This document shows, piece by piece, positions 18,875 through 28,219 of a stretch of DNA of 64,000 nucleotides. Numbering within the stretch: the stretch's first letter is position 1; each line of letters opens with the position of its first letter. The position numbers and the translations under genes were made by a program. Below the pieces are notes generated by a model. It was not told where the DNA came from and ran no database searches. It worked only from the letters and a program-made list of their open reading frames with translations. Where the stretch lies: contig NZ_FTPO01000003.1 in the NCBI RefSeq assembly GCF_900155915.1, forward strand, positions 248,001-312,000, read 5' to 3'. The DNA comes from Microbacterium sp. RU33B. GTDB taxonomy: Bacteria; Actinomycetota; Actinomycetes; Actinomycetales; Microbacteriaceae.

Positions 18875-20751
18875 CTACGGCGTGACGATGTTGAACCCGG
18901 GATCGCCCTTGTCGAGGACGCCGAGCAGGGCGTGAAGTGCCCCGGCGTCGCCGGCGAGCGTGAAGCCCGGGCTCTCGAGGTCGCCCCCGGCGAGGGCGAT
19001 CAGGCGCGCCTTCGTGAGAGTGAGGGTCGCGTCCGCGTCGCCGGACGCTGCGCGGGAGCGGTAGACGAGGACCCCGTTGCGGAGCGTCAGACGATAGCCG
19101 GCATCGAGGTCGGTCAGTGTCACGTCGATGTCGATGGTGAGGTCCCAGGCCCGGGGACCGTTGACCGAGATCGCGAGGGAGTCGAAGAGCTGCTCCGCGC
19201 TGAGCTGCGCCACGAGCGCGGGCGCCGAGGCTACGGCAGGAGTGCCGAAGTTGCCCTCGCGCAGCTCGGTCGCGCCGGAGAGGAAGAAGTTGCGCCACGT
19301 CCCGTTCTCCGCGCCGTAGGCGAGCTGCTCCAGCGTGTCGGCATAGAGGGCGCGCGCATCGGCGTGATCCTCGTCGGTGAAGATCGCCTGGTCGAGCAGC
19401 GTCGCCGCCCAACGGAAGTCGCCGTCGTCGAACGCGGTCCGGGCGATCTCCACCACGCGGTCGATGCCGCCGATCGCGGCGACGTAGCGCTCGGCCTGCT
19501 CCGCCGGTGCGTGCGGCCACAGGCGTGCGGGGTTGCCGTCGAACCACCCCATGTAGCGCTGGTAGATCGCCTTGACGTTGTGGCTGACCGAACCGTAGTA
19601 GCCGTGTGCGTTCCATGCCGAGGTGAGGGCCGGCGGCAGCTGGATCATCGCCGCGATCTCGGCGCCCTGGTATCCCTGGTTGATCAACCGGACGGTCTGA
19701 TCGTGGAGGTAGGCGTACAGGTCGCGCTGGGTGGCGAGGAAGGCGATGACCTCTTTCTGGCCCCAGGTCGGCCAGTGGTGCGATGCGAACGCGACATCGG
19801 TGCGGGCGCCGAAGGTGTCGATCGCCTCGGTGAGGTACTGCGACCACATGTGAGGATCGCGGACGAGGGCGCCGCGCAGGGTGAGCAGGTTGTGGAGAGT
19901 GTGGGTGGCGTTCTCGGCCATGCACAGCGCACGCCTGCCCGGGAAGTAGAAGTGCATCTCCGAGGGCGCCTCGGTACCCGGCGCCATCTGGAACTCGATC
20001 TCGACGCCGTCCACCACACGGGTCTCGCCGGTGGTGCGGACGTAGTCGGTCGGGACGATGAGCCCGACCTCCCCGGTGGACGTGGTCTGCCCGAGACCGG
20101 CGCCGACGGCGCCGAGCGGGCCGCGGGCCAGCGCGGCACCGTACATGTAGCCCGCGCGACGCCCCATGGCAATTCCGGCGTAGACGTTCTCCGACACGGC
20201 GTGCTCGACGAACCCCTCGGGGGCGATGACGGCGATGCGGCCGGCGTCGACGTCGTCCTGCTTCGCGACTCCGAACACGCCCCCGAATGGTCGATGTGAC
20301 TGTGCGTGTAGATGACCGCGACCACCGCGCGCTCGCCGCGGTGTCGGCGGTACAGCGCCAGGGCGGCCGCCGCCGTCTCGGTCGAGATGAGGGGGTCGAT
20401 CACGATGACACCGCTGTCGCCTTCGACGAACGTGATGTTGGAGAGGTCGAAGCCGCGCACCTGGTAGATGCCCTCGACCACCTCGTACAGGCCATGTCGC
20501 GCCGCGAGCTTCGACTGGCGCCACAGGCTCGGGTTCACCGAGGTGGGTGCGTCGCCATGGAGGAAGGAGTAGCTGTCGGCGTCCCAGATCGTCCGTCCGT
20601 CGGCTGTCGCGATCACGGCGGGCTCGATCGTGGCGATGAAGCCGCGATCGGCGTCGTCGAAGTCCCTCGTGTCGTCGAAGGGGAGTGCGGACAGCAATGC
20701 CGCATTCTGTGCTTCGATCGCGGGGGTTGCGGGCTTGTTGGTGTTCTGCAT
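18875..20751 (-). pseudogene. Alkyl sulfatase (SdsA/BDS1-type metallo-beta-lactamase fold), single-base frameshift
   Basis: The gene encodes about 625 residues in two frames. The N-terminal frame starts at ATG 20751 (MQNTNKPATPAIEAQ) and reads to THSHIDH (residues 149-155), the first metal-binding motif. The next residues of the family, FGGVFGVAKQDD, appear in the other frame. One base is missing near 20286-20290, just after the HIDH codons. Downstream, the metal-site and dimerisation parts (HFYFPGRRALCMAENATHTLHNLL; FASHHWPTWG) and the C-terminal SCP2-like domain are intact to the stop at 18875. Both halves show no other damage, so a recent mutation or sequence error is likely. The intact enzyme would release sulfate from alkyl sulfates such as SDS. 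Confidence 0.85.
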
Positions 20752-20853
20752 GGCGCGGCTCTTCTGCTGTCTGGGGGGTGGCGCTCTCGACTATGCACCC
20801 GGCACCCGCATGTGGCAATGCACTCGGCGGTGCCGGATCTCGGCGCGTCGTAG

Positions 20854-20869
20854 GGTGCGTGCACGCACC
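20854..20869. promoter_or_regulatory. 16-bp perfect palindrome upstream of alkyl sulfatase
   Basis: GGTGCGTGCACGCACC is an exact 16-bp palindrome about 100 bases upstream of the alkyl sulfatase start, in a gap that otherwise holds no gene. The size and symmetry suit a TetR-type repressor. No TetR gene is present in the window, so the regulator would be encoded elsewhere. Confidence 0.45.
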
Positions 20870-20962
20870 TGATCTCCGCGCTCGCCTGCGGCGCGATGAC
20901 GTTCGTCAAGTCGCCGCGCTGCCGCACGTGTGTCGCGCCTCCCAGACGTCGTCGCGCCGGGG

Positions 20963-22039
20963 TCAGGCGTAACGACGGACAGCCTCGCGGATGGCATCAG
21001 CGTGCTGGTAGATGTCTTCGAGCGAGTCGAGCGCATGCCGCGTCTCGTTCTTCTCCGGGTCCAGCAGTCCGAGGTACTTCTGCTTGCCGTTGAAGTGAAG
21101 GCGTGCGACGGGCTTGCGGTTGTTGTCATCGAGGAGTACCGCGAAGTAGCTCTTCGCGTCCCTCTGAGTGATGCGCTGGGGCTTCACCTCGCCGCAGGCG
21201 ATCGCCTTCACGATCTGATATCCCTCGAGTTCCTCGAGCGTGGTCTCGATCTCCGTGTCTCGGTCCAGATCGTCGACCACGACAGGTTCGCTCGTTACGG
21301 TTGCATCCGCGATCGGCATCGTGGTCACCCCGAGTGCGCTCTTCAGCCTGTCGTTGACGCTCTCTGTCAAGAACTGCCGGGAGGCCTTGCCGACGAGAGA
21401 AGTGAACTGCTCGCGGACCTTCTGGGTGAAAGATCCGTCGTAGACGCGAACAGTGAAGAACTTGATCCACTCGTCAGAAGGCTCGCGGAATTGCTTTGCG
21501 ATCTCGCGCTTGAGAGCACCGACGTACTTGAGCTCTTCGGCGGCATTGATGATTGAGTCAAGATCGAAGCTGTCCTTGCTGAGCTTCTGAATCTCAGGGA
21601 TCAGCGTCTCATCGATGTCGAGGAGGTCCAGCACTAGGAACGGCTTGGAGTCCATCCGATTCGGCGCGTCCAAGTCTGTGTAGAACTGCCAAACAACACC
21701 GTTGGTCAGGACCGCGAGCCGCGCATTGGTGACAGAGAAATAGCGGAACAACTGCGATGCGTGCTCAATCTTCAGCTGACCCATCGATGCCTTGCACTCG
21801 ATGAGAATCTGGACTTCGCCATCGCGAACGATGGCGTAGTAGACTTTCTCGCCCTTCTTCGTACCGACGTCTGCGGTGAACTCGGGCACGACCTCGAGTG
21901 GATCGAAGACGTCGTACCCCAGGATCGTCGAAATGAACGGCATAACGAATGCGTTCTTCGTCGCTTCCTCAGTGCCGATAGCCGTGGCCTGGTTCTTGAC
22001 CTTCGTCGCAAGCGACGCGAGTCGATCCTCGAACTCCAT
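20963..22039 (-). CDS. Stand-alone HsdR N-terminal (type I restriction-like) protein, probably nuclease-dead
   Basis: 358 residues. The first 110 match the N-terminal domain of type I restriction R subunits that also occurs alone. The fold's nuclease site is readable: Glu53 and Asp57 in VPEFTADVG, then KVYYAI, then Ile-Glu81-Cys-Lys83. In related proteins the position of Tyr67 is Asp (KVDYAI), so the PD-(D/E)xK metal ligand appears lost; GAC to TAC is a single-base change. No helicase domain follows; the C-terminal half is helical, ending in a conserved-looking RLHFNGKQKYLGLLD. ATG 22039 is preferred over an in-frame GTG at 22063. Base composition is visibly less GC-rich than in neighbouring genes, suggesting transfer. 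No HsdM or HsdS is nearby. Confidence 0.85.
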   Translation of the reverse strand: MEFEDRLASLATKVKNQATAIGTEEATKNAFVMPFISTILGYDVFDPLEVVPEFTADVGTKKGEKVYYAIVRDGEVQILIECKASMGQLKIEHASQLFRYFSVTNARLAVLTNGVVWQFYTDLDAPNRMDSKPFLVLDLLDIDETLIPEIQKLSKDSFDLDSIINAAEELKYVGALKREIAKQFREPSDEWIKFFTVRVYDGSFTQKVREQFTSLVGKASRQFLTESVNDRLKSALGVTTMPIADATVTSEPVVVDDLDRDTEIETTLEELEGYQIVKAIACGEVKPQRITQRDAKSYFAVLLDDNNRKPVARLHFNGKQKYLGLLDPEKNETRHALDSLEDIYQHADAIREAVRRYA

Positions 22040-22138
22040 TGTTTCCCTGTCTCCCGGTAACACTCAATCCTGCCGAGCGTATCGGAGCGCACAACGTTCG
22101 TGACGCGCAAGCCGGGGTCGGGATCGCCGGCGGGCCGC

Positions 22139-22534
22139 TCAGATCGCCGATGCGAGCTCGCCGTAGCCCATCGCGATGAAGAAGGAGAGTCCGGCGAGGA
22201 CGATGCACAGGGGAGTCATCGTGTAGCGCTCGGGTCTGCTGCGCGAGATCGCGTTCATCACGATGCCGAGCATGAAGTAGGCGAAGACGACCCACGCCGC
22301 GACGTCGGAGAACCATCCCCCGAAGACGTCGATCGCGCCCACGCGATCCCAGGCGATCGTCGCGATCAGCGCGTACACGAGGATCGACACCGCGCTGCCG
22401 ATGCGCAGCCGGGCCGGCAGCACTCGATGCCGGCCGCCCCACGCGAAAGCGCCCAGGGGAGCGCCGAAGATGAGCGCCGTCTGGAACACCGCCAGCAGCC
22501 CCAGCAGAGCGGTGAGCGCGAGAGCGAAGGGCAC
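22139..22534 (-). CDS. Four-segment membrane protein, unknown function
   Basis: 131 residues from a GTG start (PFALALTALLGLLAVFQTALIFG), with four membrane segments: about 3-22, 43-62, 72-95 and 105-125 (TPLCIVLAGLSFFIAMGYGEL). Longer in-frame starts cross the ROK promoter and are Arg-rich, so they are rejected. I recognise no family. It is divergent from the ROK regulator and downstream of nothing on its strand. Confidence 0.75.
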   Translation of the reverse strand: MPFALALTALLGLLAVFQTALIFGAPLGAFAWGGRHRVLPARLRIGSAVSILVYALIATIAWDRVGAIDVFGGWFSDVAAWVVFAYFMLGIVMNAISRSRPERYTMTPLCIVLAGLSFFIAMGYGELASAI

Positions 22535-22600
22535 GTCACCCACCGTAGTGCCGAGGTGTGGGCGGCGCGCGGCATCCGCTCGCACCGGATGTCGAGAATG

Positions 22601-22677
22601 TAACGGTTTTGTAAACCCGCCGAGCAAACCTCGCTGAGAGCTTGCGGAACGCCTGTATGTAAGTTCTACTAACAAAC
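22601..22677 (+). promoter_or_regulatory. Promoter/operator region of the ROK regulator gene
   Basis: This AT-richer stretch sits between the membrane protein gene and the ROK regulator. It contains an 11-bp interrupted palindrome, GTTTTGTAAAC (22606-22616), and a TATGTA -10-like box at 22656-22661, close ahead of the ATG at 22678. No clear ribosome site precedes that ATG. ROK repressors often bind AT-rich inverted repeats in their own promoter; assignment is by position only. Confidence 0.35.
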
Positions 22678-23880
22678 ATGACGGCATCGGATGTGCAGCG
22701 CGGCTCTTCCACTCTCGAGCCTGCGCACGCCACGACGGGAACCGCCCACGGGCGCTCCTTCGGCTCGGGTCGCGCGCTGCGACAGGGCGGCAAGGTCCTG
22801 CCCGAGCACGCCCGCGGTCACAACCGCGCACTCCTGCTGCAGACTCTCTTCCACCAGGGCGCGATGAGCCGGGCCGACCTCTCCCGCGAGACCGGCCTCA
22901 CCCGCGTCACGATCTCCGACCTGGTGGCCGACCTGATCGCCGACGGCTTCATCGCCGAGATGGGCATGCGCGAGGCATCCGGCCCCGGCAAGCCCGCCAT
23001 GCTGATCGACCTCGACCGCGACGGCCACCGCATCGTGGGCCTCGACCTGTCGGGCAGCGACGCGTTCCGCGGTGCCGTCCTCACGCTCGACGGCGACATC
23101 GTCGTGCGCCGCGAGGTGCCGGTGCCCGACGCCGACACGCTCCTCGACGCCGTCGTCGAACTCGCCCGCGCCCTCGTGGCGGACTCGCACGCCCCCGTGC
23201 TCGGCATCGGCGTCGGCACGCCCGGTGTCGTCGACGACCGCGGCGTGATCCTCACCGCACCCAACCTGCGCTGGGCCGGCTTCGACCTTGAGTCCGCGCT
23301 CGAGACGGCGCTGGGCCTTCCCGTGCTCGTCGCGAACGACGCCAACGCCGCGGTGCTCGCGGAATACACCTTCGGCGGTGCCGGCGACGACGTGCTGCTC
23401 GTCAAGGTCGGCCGCGGTGTCGGTTCGGGTCTGCTCTCCGCGGGCCAGCCCATGCGCGGTGCGCACTTCGCCGCAGGCGAGATCGGCCACGTCACAGTCG
23501 GCACCGACGGCGGACCGCTCTGCGTGTGCGGCAAGGTCGGATGCCTCGAGGCGTGGCTCGCCGTGCCCGCGCTCTCCGCGCGCCTGGCCGCCGCGACCGA
23601 CGACGCCGCGCGCGAGAGCATCCTGCGCGACGCGGGGGAGCGCCTCGGCATCGCGCTGGCGCCCATCGTCGGCGCCCTCGACGTGTCGGAGATCGTTCTC
23701 TCCGGCCCTCAAGAACTTCTCGACGGACCACTCGCGCAGGCGACCGTCGAGACCCTCCGAGCACGCACGCTCGCCGAGTTCCACGACGGTGTGCGGGTTC
23801 GGATGACGGAGCAAGGCCAGGACATCGTCCTGCGCGGAGCCGCCGTCATGGTCCTGTCGGGACAACTCGGGGTGTCGTAG
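22678..23880 (+). CDS. ROK-family transcriptional repressor (NagC/XylR type)
   Basis: 400 residues. A winged helix near 48-100 (NRALLLQTLFHQGAMSRADL; LTRVTISDLVADLIADGFI) precedes a ROK sugar-kinase fold (GIGVGTPGVVDDRGVI; ANDANAAVLAEYTFGGAG; VGRGVGSGLL). The ROK zinc motif is CVCGKVGCLEAW. The protein heads an ABC transporter and nagB cluster, so the ligand is probably GlcNAc, GlcNAc-6-P or a chito-oligosaccharide. An unstructured N-terminal tail of about 45 residues precedes the helix-turn-helix. Confidence 0.92.
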   Translation: MTASDVQRGSSTLEPAHATTGTAHGRSFGSGRALRQGGKVLPEHARGHNRALLLQTLFHQGAMSRADLSRETGLTRVTISDLVADLIADGFIAEMGMREASGPGKPAMLIDLDRDGHRIVGLDLSGSDAFRGAVLTLDGDIVVRREVPVPDADTLLDAVVELARALVADSHAPVLGIGVGTPGVVDDRGVILTAPNLRWAGFDLESALETALGLPVLVANDANAAVLAEYTFGGAGDDVLLVKVGRGVGSGLLSAGQPMRGAHFAAGEIGHVTVGTDGGPLCVCGKVGCLEAWLAVPALSARLAAATDDAARESILRDAGERLGIALAPIVGALDVSEIVLSGPQELLDGPLAQATVETLRARTLAEFHDGVRVRMTEQGQDIVLRGAAVMVLSGQLGVS

Positions 23881-23987
23881 CCACAGCGCGACGCCCGCAG
23901 CCACGGGGCATCCACCAGGACTCCCGTGAACAACTCCCCCCGGATGGGTCACCCGGCCCTCCATCAAGAGAACGCAAAGGAAGAACC

Positions 23988-25247
23988 ATGAACAAGAAGC
24001 TCGGAGCCCTCGGGCTCATCGGCGCTTCCGCCGTCGTCCTCGCCGGCTGCGCCGGCGGTGGCGGTGCGGCCCCCGAGGCCGAGACCGGCGAGATCACGGT
24101 CTGGCTCGTCGGCACCGACACGCCCGACACGGCGCGCGACTACCTCAAGAAGACGTTCGAAGCCGAGAACGAGGGCTGGACGCTCAAGGTCGAGGAGAAG
24201 ACCTGGGCCGACACGGGTGAGGCGTACGTCGCCGCCCTGTCGTCGAACGACTCTCCCGACGTGGTCGAGGTCGGCAACACGCAGGCCATCGGCTTCGCCG
24301 ACCAGGGACTCTTCGCCGACATCTCCGACATCAAGGCCGATCTCGGTGGCGACGACCTGCTCCCGGGCCTGGTCGACGCGGGCACGTACGACGGCACGTT
24401 CTACGCCGCTCCGTACTACGCCGGTGGACGCATCGTCTTCTACGACCCCGCGATCGCCGGAGAGACGCCCCCCGCGACTCTCGACGAGTACGTCGCCAAG
24501 GGCGTCGAGCTCACCACCGACACGGTGTCGGGCATCTACGCCCCCGGCCGTGACTGGTACAACGCCCTCGCCTACGTGTGGGCCTACGGCGGAGAGATCG
24601 CCGTGCAGGACGGCGACACCTGGGACGCGCAGTTCTCCAGCAGCGAGTCGGTCGAGGGTCTGACCAAGCTCCAGGAGGTCTACCAGAACGCGACGAACGC
24701 CCCCGCCGACGGTGACGAGTCGTCGCCGCAGGTGCCGTTCTGCGCCGGTGAGGTCGCGTACCTCTCCGCACCCGGCTGGGTGAAGTGGTCGATCCTCGCA
24801 CCGACCGACGCCGAGAACCCCGGATGCCCCGACACCTACGGCAAGAACCTGTCGGCGTTCCCGCTCCCGGGCGTGAAGGCCGGCGAGACCGCGCCGATCT
24901 TCGCGGGCGGCTCGAACGTCGCCGTCGCCACGAAGAGCGACAGCCCCGAGAAGGCCAAGGCCGCGCTCAAGGTTCTCCTCTCCGAGGGCTACCAGAAGCT
25001 CCTCGCCGAGGGTGGACTGACCCCGGCGCTCATCTCGGCGGCGCAGTACCTGCCGGATGACGCGATCACGCAGGCGCAGGCCACGGCGCTCGCGAACTCG
25101 AAGTTCACGCCCACCAGCCCGAACTGGGCCGAGGTCGAGAGCTCGCTGATCATCCCGGACGCGCTCGTGAAGATCGCCCAGGGCGGCGACGTCACCGAGA
25201 TCGCGACCGGCCTCGACGAGGCGATCGAAGCGATCCTCAACAAGTGA
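23988..25247 (+). CDS. Sugar-binding lipoprotein of ABC transporter (probable chito-oligosaccharide/GlcNAc)
   Basis: 419 residues, family 1 solute-binding protein. The signal MNKKLGALGLIGASAVVLAGC has a LAGC lipobox. The mature part includes ITVWLVGTDTPDTARDYLKK, SSNDSPDVVEVGNTQAIGFAD and APYYAGGRIVFYDPAIAGE. ATG 23988 follows AAAGGAAG. It is followed by two permeases, a ROK kinase and nagB, which points to an amino sugar or chito-oligosaccharide as substrate; this is inferred from context. Confidence 0.92.
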   Translation: MNKKLGALGLIGASAVVLAGCAGGGGAAPEAETGEITVWLVGTDTPDTARDYLKKTFEAENEGWTLKVEEKTWADTGEAYVAALSSNDSPDVVEVGNTQAIGFADQGLFADISDIKADLGGDDLLPGLVDAGTYDGTFYAAPYYAGGRIVFYDPAIAGETPPATLDEYVAKGVELTTDTVSGIYAPGRDWYNALAYVWAYGGEIAVQDGDTWDAQFSSSESVEGLTKLQEVYQNATNAPADGDESSPQVPFCAGEVAYLSAPGWVKWSILAPTDAENPGCPDTYGKNLSAFPLPGVKAGETAPIFAGGSNVAVATKSDSPEKAKAALKVLLSEGYQKLLAEGGLTPALISAAQYLPDDAITQAQATALANSKFTPTSPNWAEVESSLIIPDALVKIAQGGDVTEIATGLDEAIEAILNK

Positions 25248-25324
25248 TCCCCCGGGGGTCCCGGGACGCACAGGCGACCCGGGACCCCCTTCCCCTGCCA
25301 GAACACACCACCCGAGGAGCCGGC

Positions 25325-26314
25325 ATGAGCGTCACCGTCGCCGAACCCCGCGAGCCGGACACGCGCCGTCGCGCGCCGCGGAAGACCCCGCCGCGCGTGC
25401 AGACCGAACGAGAGAAGCGCCGCCGCCGCGCGCAGAGCCGCGCCGGATGGGGTCTGCTCGCACCGTCGCTCATCATCCTGGGCGTCATGGTGGGCTACCC
25501 CGCCGTGCTCATGGTGATCCAGTCGTTCACCGACTACACGATCAAGAACAAGGTCCAGGGCACGCTCCCGAACTTCGTCTGGTTCGACAACTACATCGAG
25601 GTCTTCACGACCTCCGGTTTCCCGATCGTGCTCGTGCGCAGCCTCGCGCTCATGGTCGTGCTGACCGTGCTCAACATGACGCTCGGCATGCTGGTGGCGG
25701 TTCTCATGACCCGCCTCGGCCGCGGATGGCGCATCGCCGTGTCGGTCGGCCTCCTCCTCGCCTGGGCGATGCCCCCGCTGTCGGCGACGGTCGTCTGGGG
25801 CTGGATCTTCGACACCCAGTACGGCCTGGTCAACTGGCTGCTCAACACGGTCACCGGCACCACCGACTGGTCGAACCACTCGTGGCTCATCAACCCGTGG
25901 TCGTTCTACATGGTGCTCACGATCATCATCGTGTGGCAATCGGTGCCCTTCGTGGCCTTCACCACCTACGCCGCGCTCGGCCAGGTGCCCGAAGAGGTGC
26001 TCGAAGCGGCATCCCTCGACGGAGCCAACGGCTTCCGCCGCTTCCGGTTCATCACCTACCCGTACCTGCGCAGCGTCCTCACGGTCGTGCTGGTGCTCCA
26101 GGTGATCTGGAACCTCCGCATCTTCACGCAGGTGTACGCCCTGCAGTCGCGCGGCGGGATCGCCGCCGACACCAACGTCATGGGCACGTATCTGTTCCGT
26201 CAAGGGCCGGGCGAGTTCGGGATCACCGCGGCCATCGGCGTCGTCATGGTCATCCTGCTGCTGGCCATGTCGTGGGGCTACGTGCGCAACACACTCAAGG
26301 AGGAGGAGCTGTGA
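25325..26314 (+). CDS. Sugar ABC transporter permease (MalF/CUT1 type)
   Basis: 329 residues. A basic N-terminal tail (TEREKRRRRAQSRAG) precedes six membrane segments starting WGLLAPSLIILGVMVGYPAVLMV. The EAA loop reads LEAASLDGANGFRRFRFITYPYL. ATG 25325 has a GAGGAG site. Its stop overlaps the GTG of the next permease (GTGA). It is part of the importer with the lipoprotein at 23988-25247; no ATPase gene is linked. Confidence 0.93.
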   Translation: MSVTVAEPREPDTRRRAPRKTPPRVQTEREKRRRRAQSRAGWGLLAPSLIILGVMVGYPAVLMVIQSFTDYTIKNKVQGTLPNFVWFDNYIEVFTTSGFPIVLVRSLALMVVLTVLNMTLGMLVAVLMTRLGRGWRIAVSVGLLLAWAMPPLSATVVWGWIFDTQYGLVNWLLNTVTGTTDWSNHSWLINPWSFYMVLTIIIVWQSVPFVAFTTYAALGQVPEEVLEAASLDGANGFRRFRFITYPYLRSVLTVVLVLQVIWNLRIFTQVYALQSRGGIAADTNVMGTYLFRQGPGEFGITAAIGVVMVILLLAMSWGYVRNTLKEEEL

Positions 26315-27249
26315 GCACCCAGGTCACCGCTGCGACCCAGCTGAGCACCGTCGGCGTCGAGGAGCTCGAGGAGACGCCCCGGCCGCGATCGCGCCGCCCC
26401 GGCCCCCGCAAGCCGCTCGGACGGCTCGTCCTCAACATCTGCGCGTTCATCGTCGTCGTGGCCTCGGTCTTCCCGGTCTACTGGATGGTCAACATGTCGC
26501 TCACGCCGAGCAACAAGATCATCAGCCGGACGCCGAGCCTCATCCCGCTGGAGTTCACGTTCCAGAACTACGTCACGGCCTGGACGCGCGAAGCCGCCCC
26601 GGGGCAGACGGACTTCCCGCACGCGCTGATGACGTCGTCGATCGTGACCGGCGGCGTGATCCTGGTCACCCTCCTGTTCGCCTTCCTGGCCGCGGTCGCC
26701 GTCGCACGGTTCCACTTCAAGGGCCGCGTCGGGTTCATCGTGGCGGTGCTCATCGTGCAGATGATCCCCGGCGAAGCGATGATGTTCACGATCTACGGCA
26801 TGATCGACGACTGGCGCCTGATGAACACGATGCTCGGCCTCGGCATCGTCTACGTCGCCGCTGTCGTGCCGTTCACGATCTGGACCCTCCGGGGATTCGT
26901 CTCCGGCGTCCCCGCCGACCTCGAAGAAGCCGCGATGATCGACGGATGCACCAAGTCGCAGGCGTTCTGGAAGGTCACCTTCCCGCTGCTCGCGCCGGGG
27001 CTCGTCTCCACCGGCATCTTCGCCTTCATCCAGTCGTGGAACGAGTTCACGATGGCGCTGCTCCTCATGAAGGGCTACAACCTCACGCTCCCGACGTGGC
27101 TCAACTCCTTCCAGTCGGCCACGTCGGCCACGAACTGGGGTGCCGTCATGGCCGGATCGACCCTCATCGCCATCCCCGTCGTCATCTTCTTCCTCATCGT
27201 GCAGGGCAGGATGACGGGCGGCCTCGTCTCCGGGGCGGTCAAGGGCTGA
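26311..27249 (+). CDS. Sugar ABC transporter permease (MalG/CUT1 type)
   Basis: 312 residues, GTG start in a four-base GTGA overlap and behind AGGAGGAG. Membrane segments begin at LVLNICAFIVVVASVFPVYWMV. The EAA loop reads LEEAAMIDGCTKSQAFWKVTFPLL, and the protein ends VSGAVKG, a MalG-type terminus. It pairs with the permease at 25325-26314. Confidence 0.93.
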   Translation: MSTQVTAATQLSTVGVEELEETPRPRSRRPGPRKPLGRLVLNICAFIVVVASVFPVYWMVNMSLTPSNKIISRTPSLIPLEFTFQNYVTAWTREAAPGQTDFPHALMTSSIVTGGVILVTLLFAFLAAVAVARFHFKGRVGFIVAVLIVQMIPGEAMMFTIYGMIDDWRLMNTMLGLGIVYVAAVVPFTIWTLRGFVSGVPADLEEAAMIDGCTKSQAFWKVTFPLLAPGLVSTGIFAFIQSWNEFTMALLLMKGYNLTLPTWLNSFQSATSATNWGAVMAGSTLIAIPVVIFFLIVQGRMTGGLVSGAVKG

Positions 27250-27292
27250 TGCGCGCGCGTTGTCGAGCCGCTTCTCACGGAGAGGGCGGCAG

Positions 27293-28219
27293 ATGAGGGT
27301 CGGGCTGGATGTCGGAGGCACCAAGACCGCCGCGATCGCCGTCGACGAGTCGGGGCAGATCCGGGGGCGCGTGCGCCTGGCCACCGGTTGGGGCGGGGAT
27401 GCCGTCATCCAGACGATCATCGCCGCCGTGCGATCGCTCGGCCCGGAGGCGGGCATCGGTCTGGACGCGATCAGCTCGGTGGGCATCGGCATCCCGGGAC
27501 AGGTCGATGTGCGCACGGGCCGCGTCGAGCACGCCGTCAACCTCGGCGTCGCCTCCCTCGAGCTGGCGGCGGCCGTCGAGCCCGCGCTCGGCGTGCGCGT
27601 CCGCGTGGAGAACGACGTGAAGGCGGCGGCGCTCGGCGCCTACGAGCTGCACGGCGGCTCGGGCTCGGTCGCCTACCTCAACCTCGGCACGGGCATCGCA
27701 GCCGGTGTCGTCGACGGCGGCGTGCTCTCGCGCGGAACGCGGGGGACGGCCGGCGAGGTCGGCCACGTGTCGGTCGATCCGAACGGACCGCTCTGCCGCT
27801 GCGGCCAGCACGGCTGCATCGAGGCGTTCGCGGGCGGAGGCTCGATCGAGGCGCGGTGGGGGAGGCCCGGCGCGCTTCCCGTGCGCGACGTGTTCGACGC
27901 CGCCGACGCGGGCGATCCGCGGGCGATCGAGCTGCGGGCGGGCCTGGCCTACGGCGTCGCCGCAGGCGTGCGGGTGCTCGTGCTCACGACCGACGTCGAC
28001 TCCGTCGTGCTCGGCGGAGGCGTCTCGGCGCTCGGCGCGCGACTGCTCGACGACGTGCGCGCGGAGCTCGCCGCGAGCGCCGCGGCATCCCCGTTCCTCC
28101 GTTCACTCGCGCTGGAGGAGCGCGTAGAGTTGCTGCCGGCGGGATCCCCGGCGGCGGCGCTGGGAGCTGCGCTCATCGGCGCGGCCCGCGACCCCGAGGA
28201 GGCGCTCGCCCATGGCTGA
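27293..28219 (+). CDS. ROK-family sugar kinase (probable GlcNAc or glucose kinase)
   Basis: 308 residues. The phosphate-binding start VGLDVGGTKTAAIAVD, the sugar-binding VRVENDVKAAALGAYE and GTGIAAGVV, and the ROK zinc motif CRCGQHGCIEAF are all present. There is no N-terminal DNA-binding domain, so it is an enzyme rather than a repressor. ATG 27293 has a GGAGAGGG site. It lies in a transport-kinase-nagB operon, so N-acetylglucosamine phosphorylation is the likely role. It overlaps nagB by eight bases. Confidence 0.9.
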   Translation: MRVGLDVGGTKTAAIAVDESGQIRGRVRLATGWGGDAVIQTIIAAVRSLGPEAGIGLDAISSVGIGIPGQVDVRTGRVEHAVNLGVASLELAAAVEPALGVRVRVENDVKAAALGAYELHGGSGSVAYLNLGTGIAAGVVDGGVLSRGTRGTAGEVGHVSVDPNGPLCRCGQHGCIEAFAGGGSIEARWGRPGALPVRDVFDAADAGDPRAIELRAGLAYGVAAGVRVLVLTTDVDSVVLGGGVSALGARLLDDVRAELAASAAASPFLRSLALEERVELLPAGSPAAALGAALIGAARDPEEALAHG

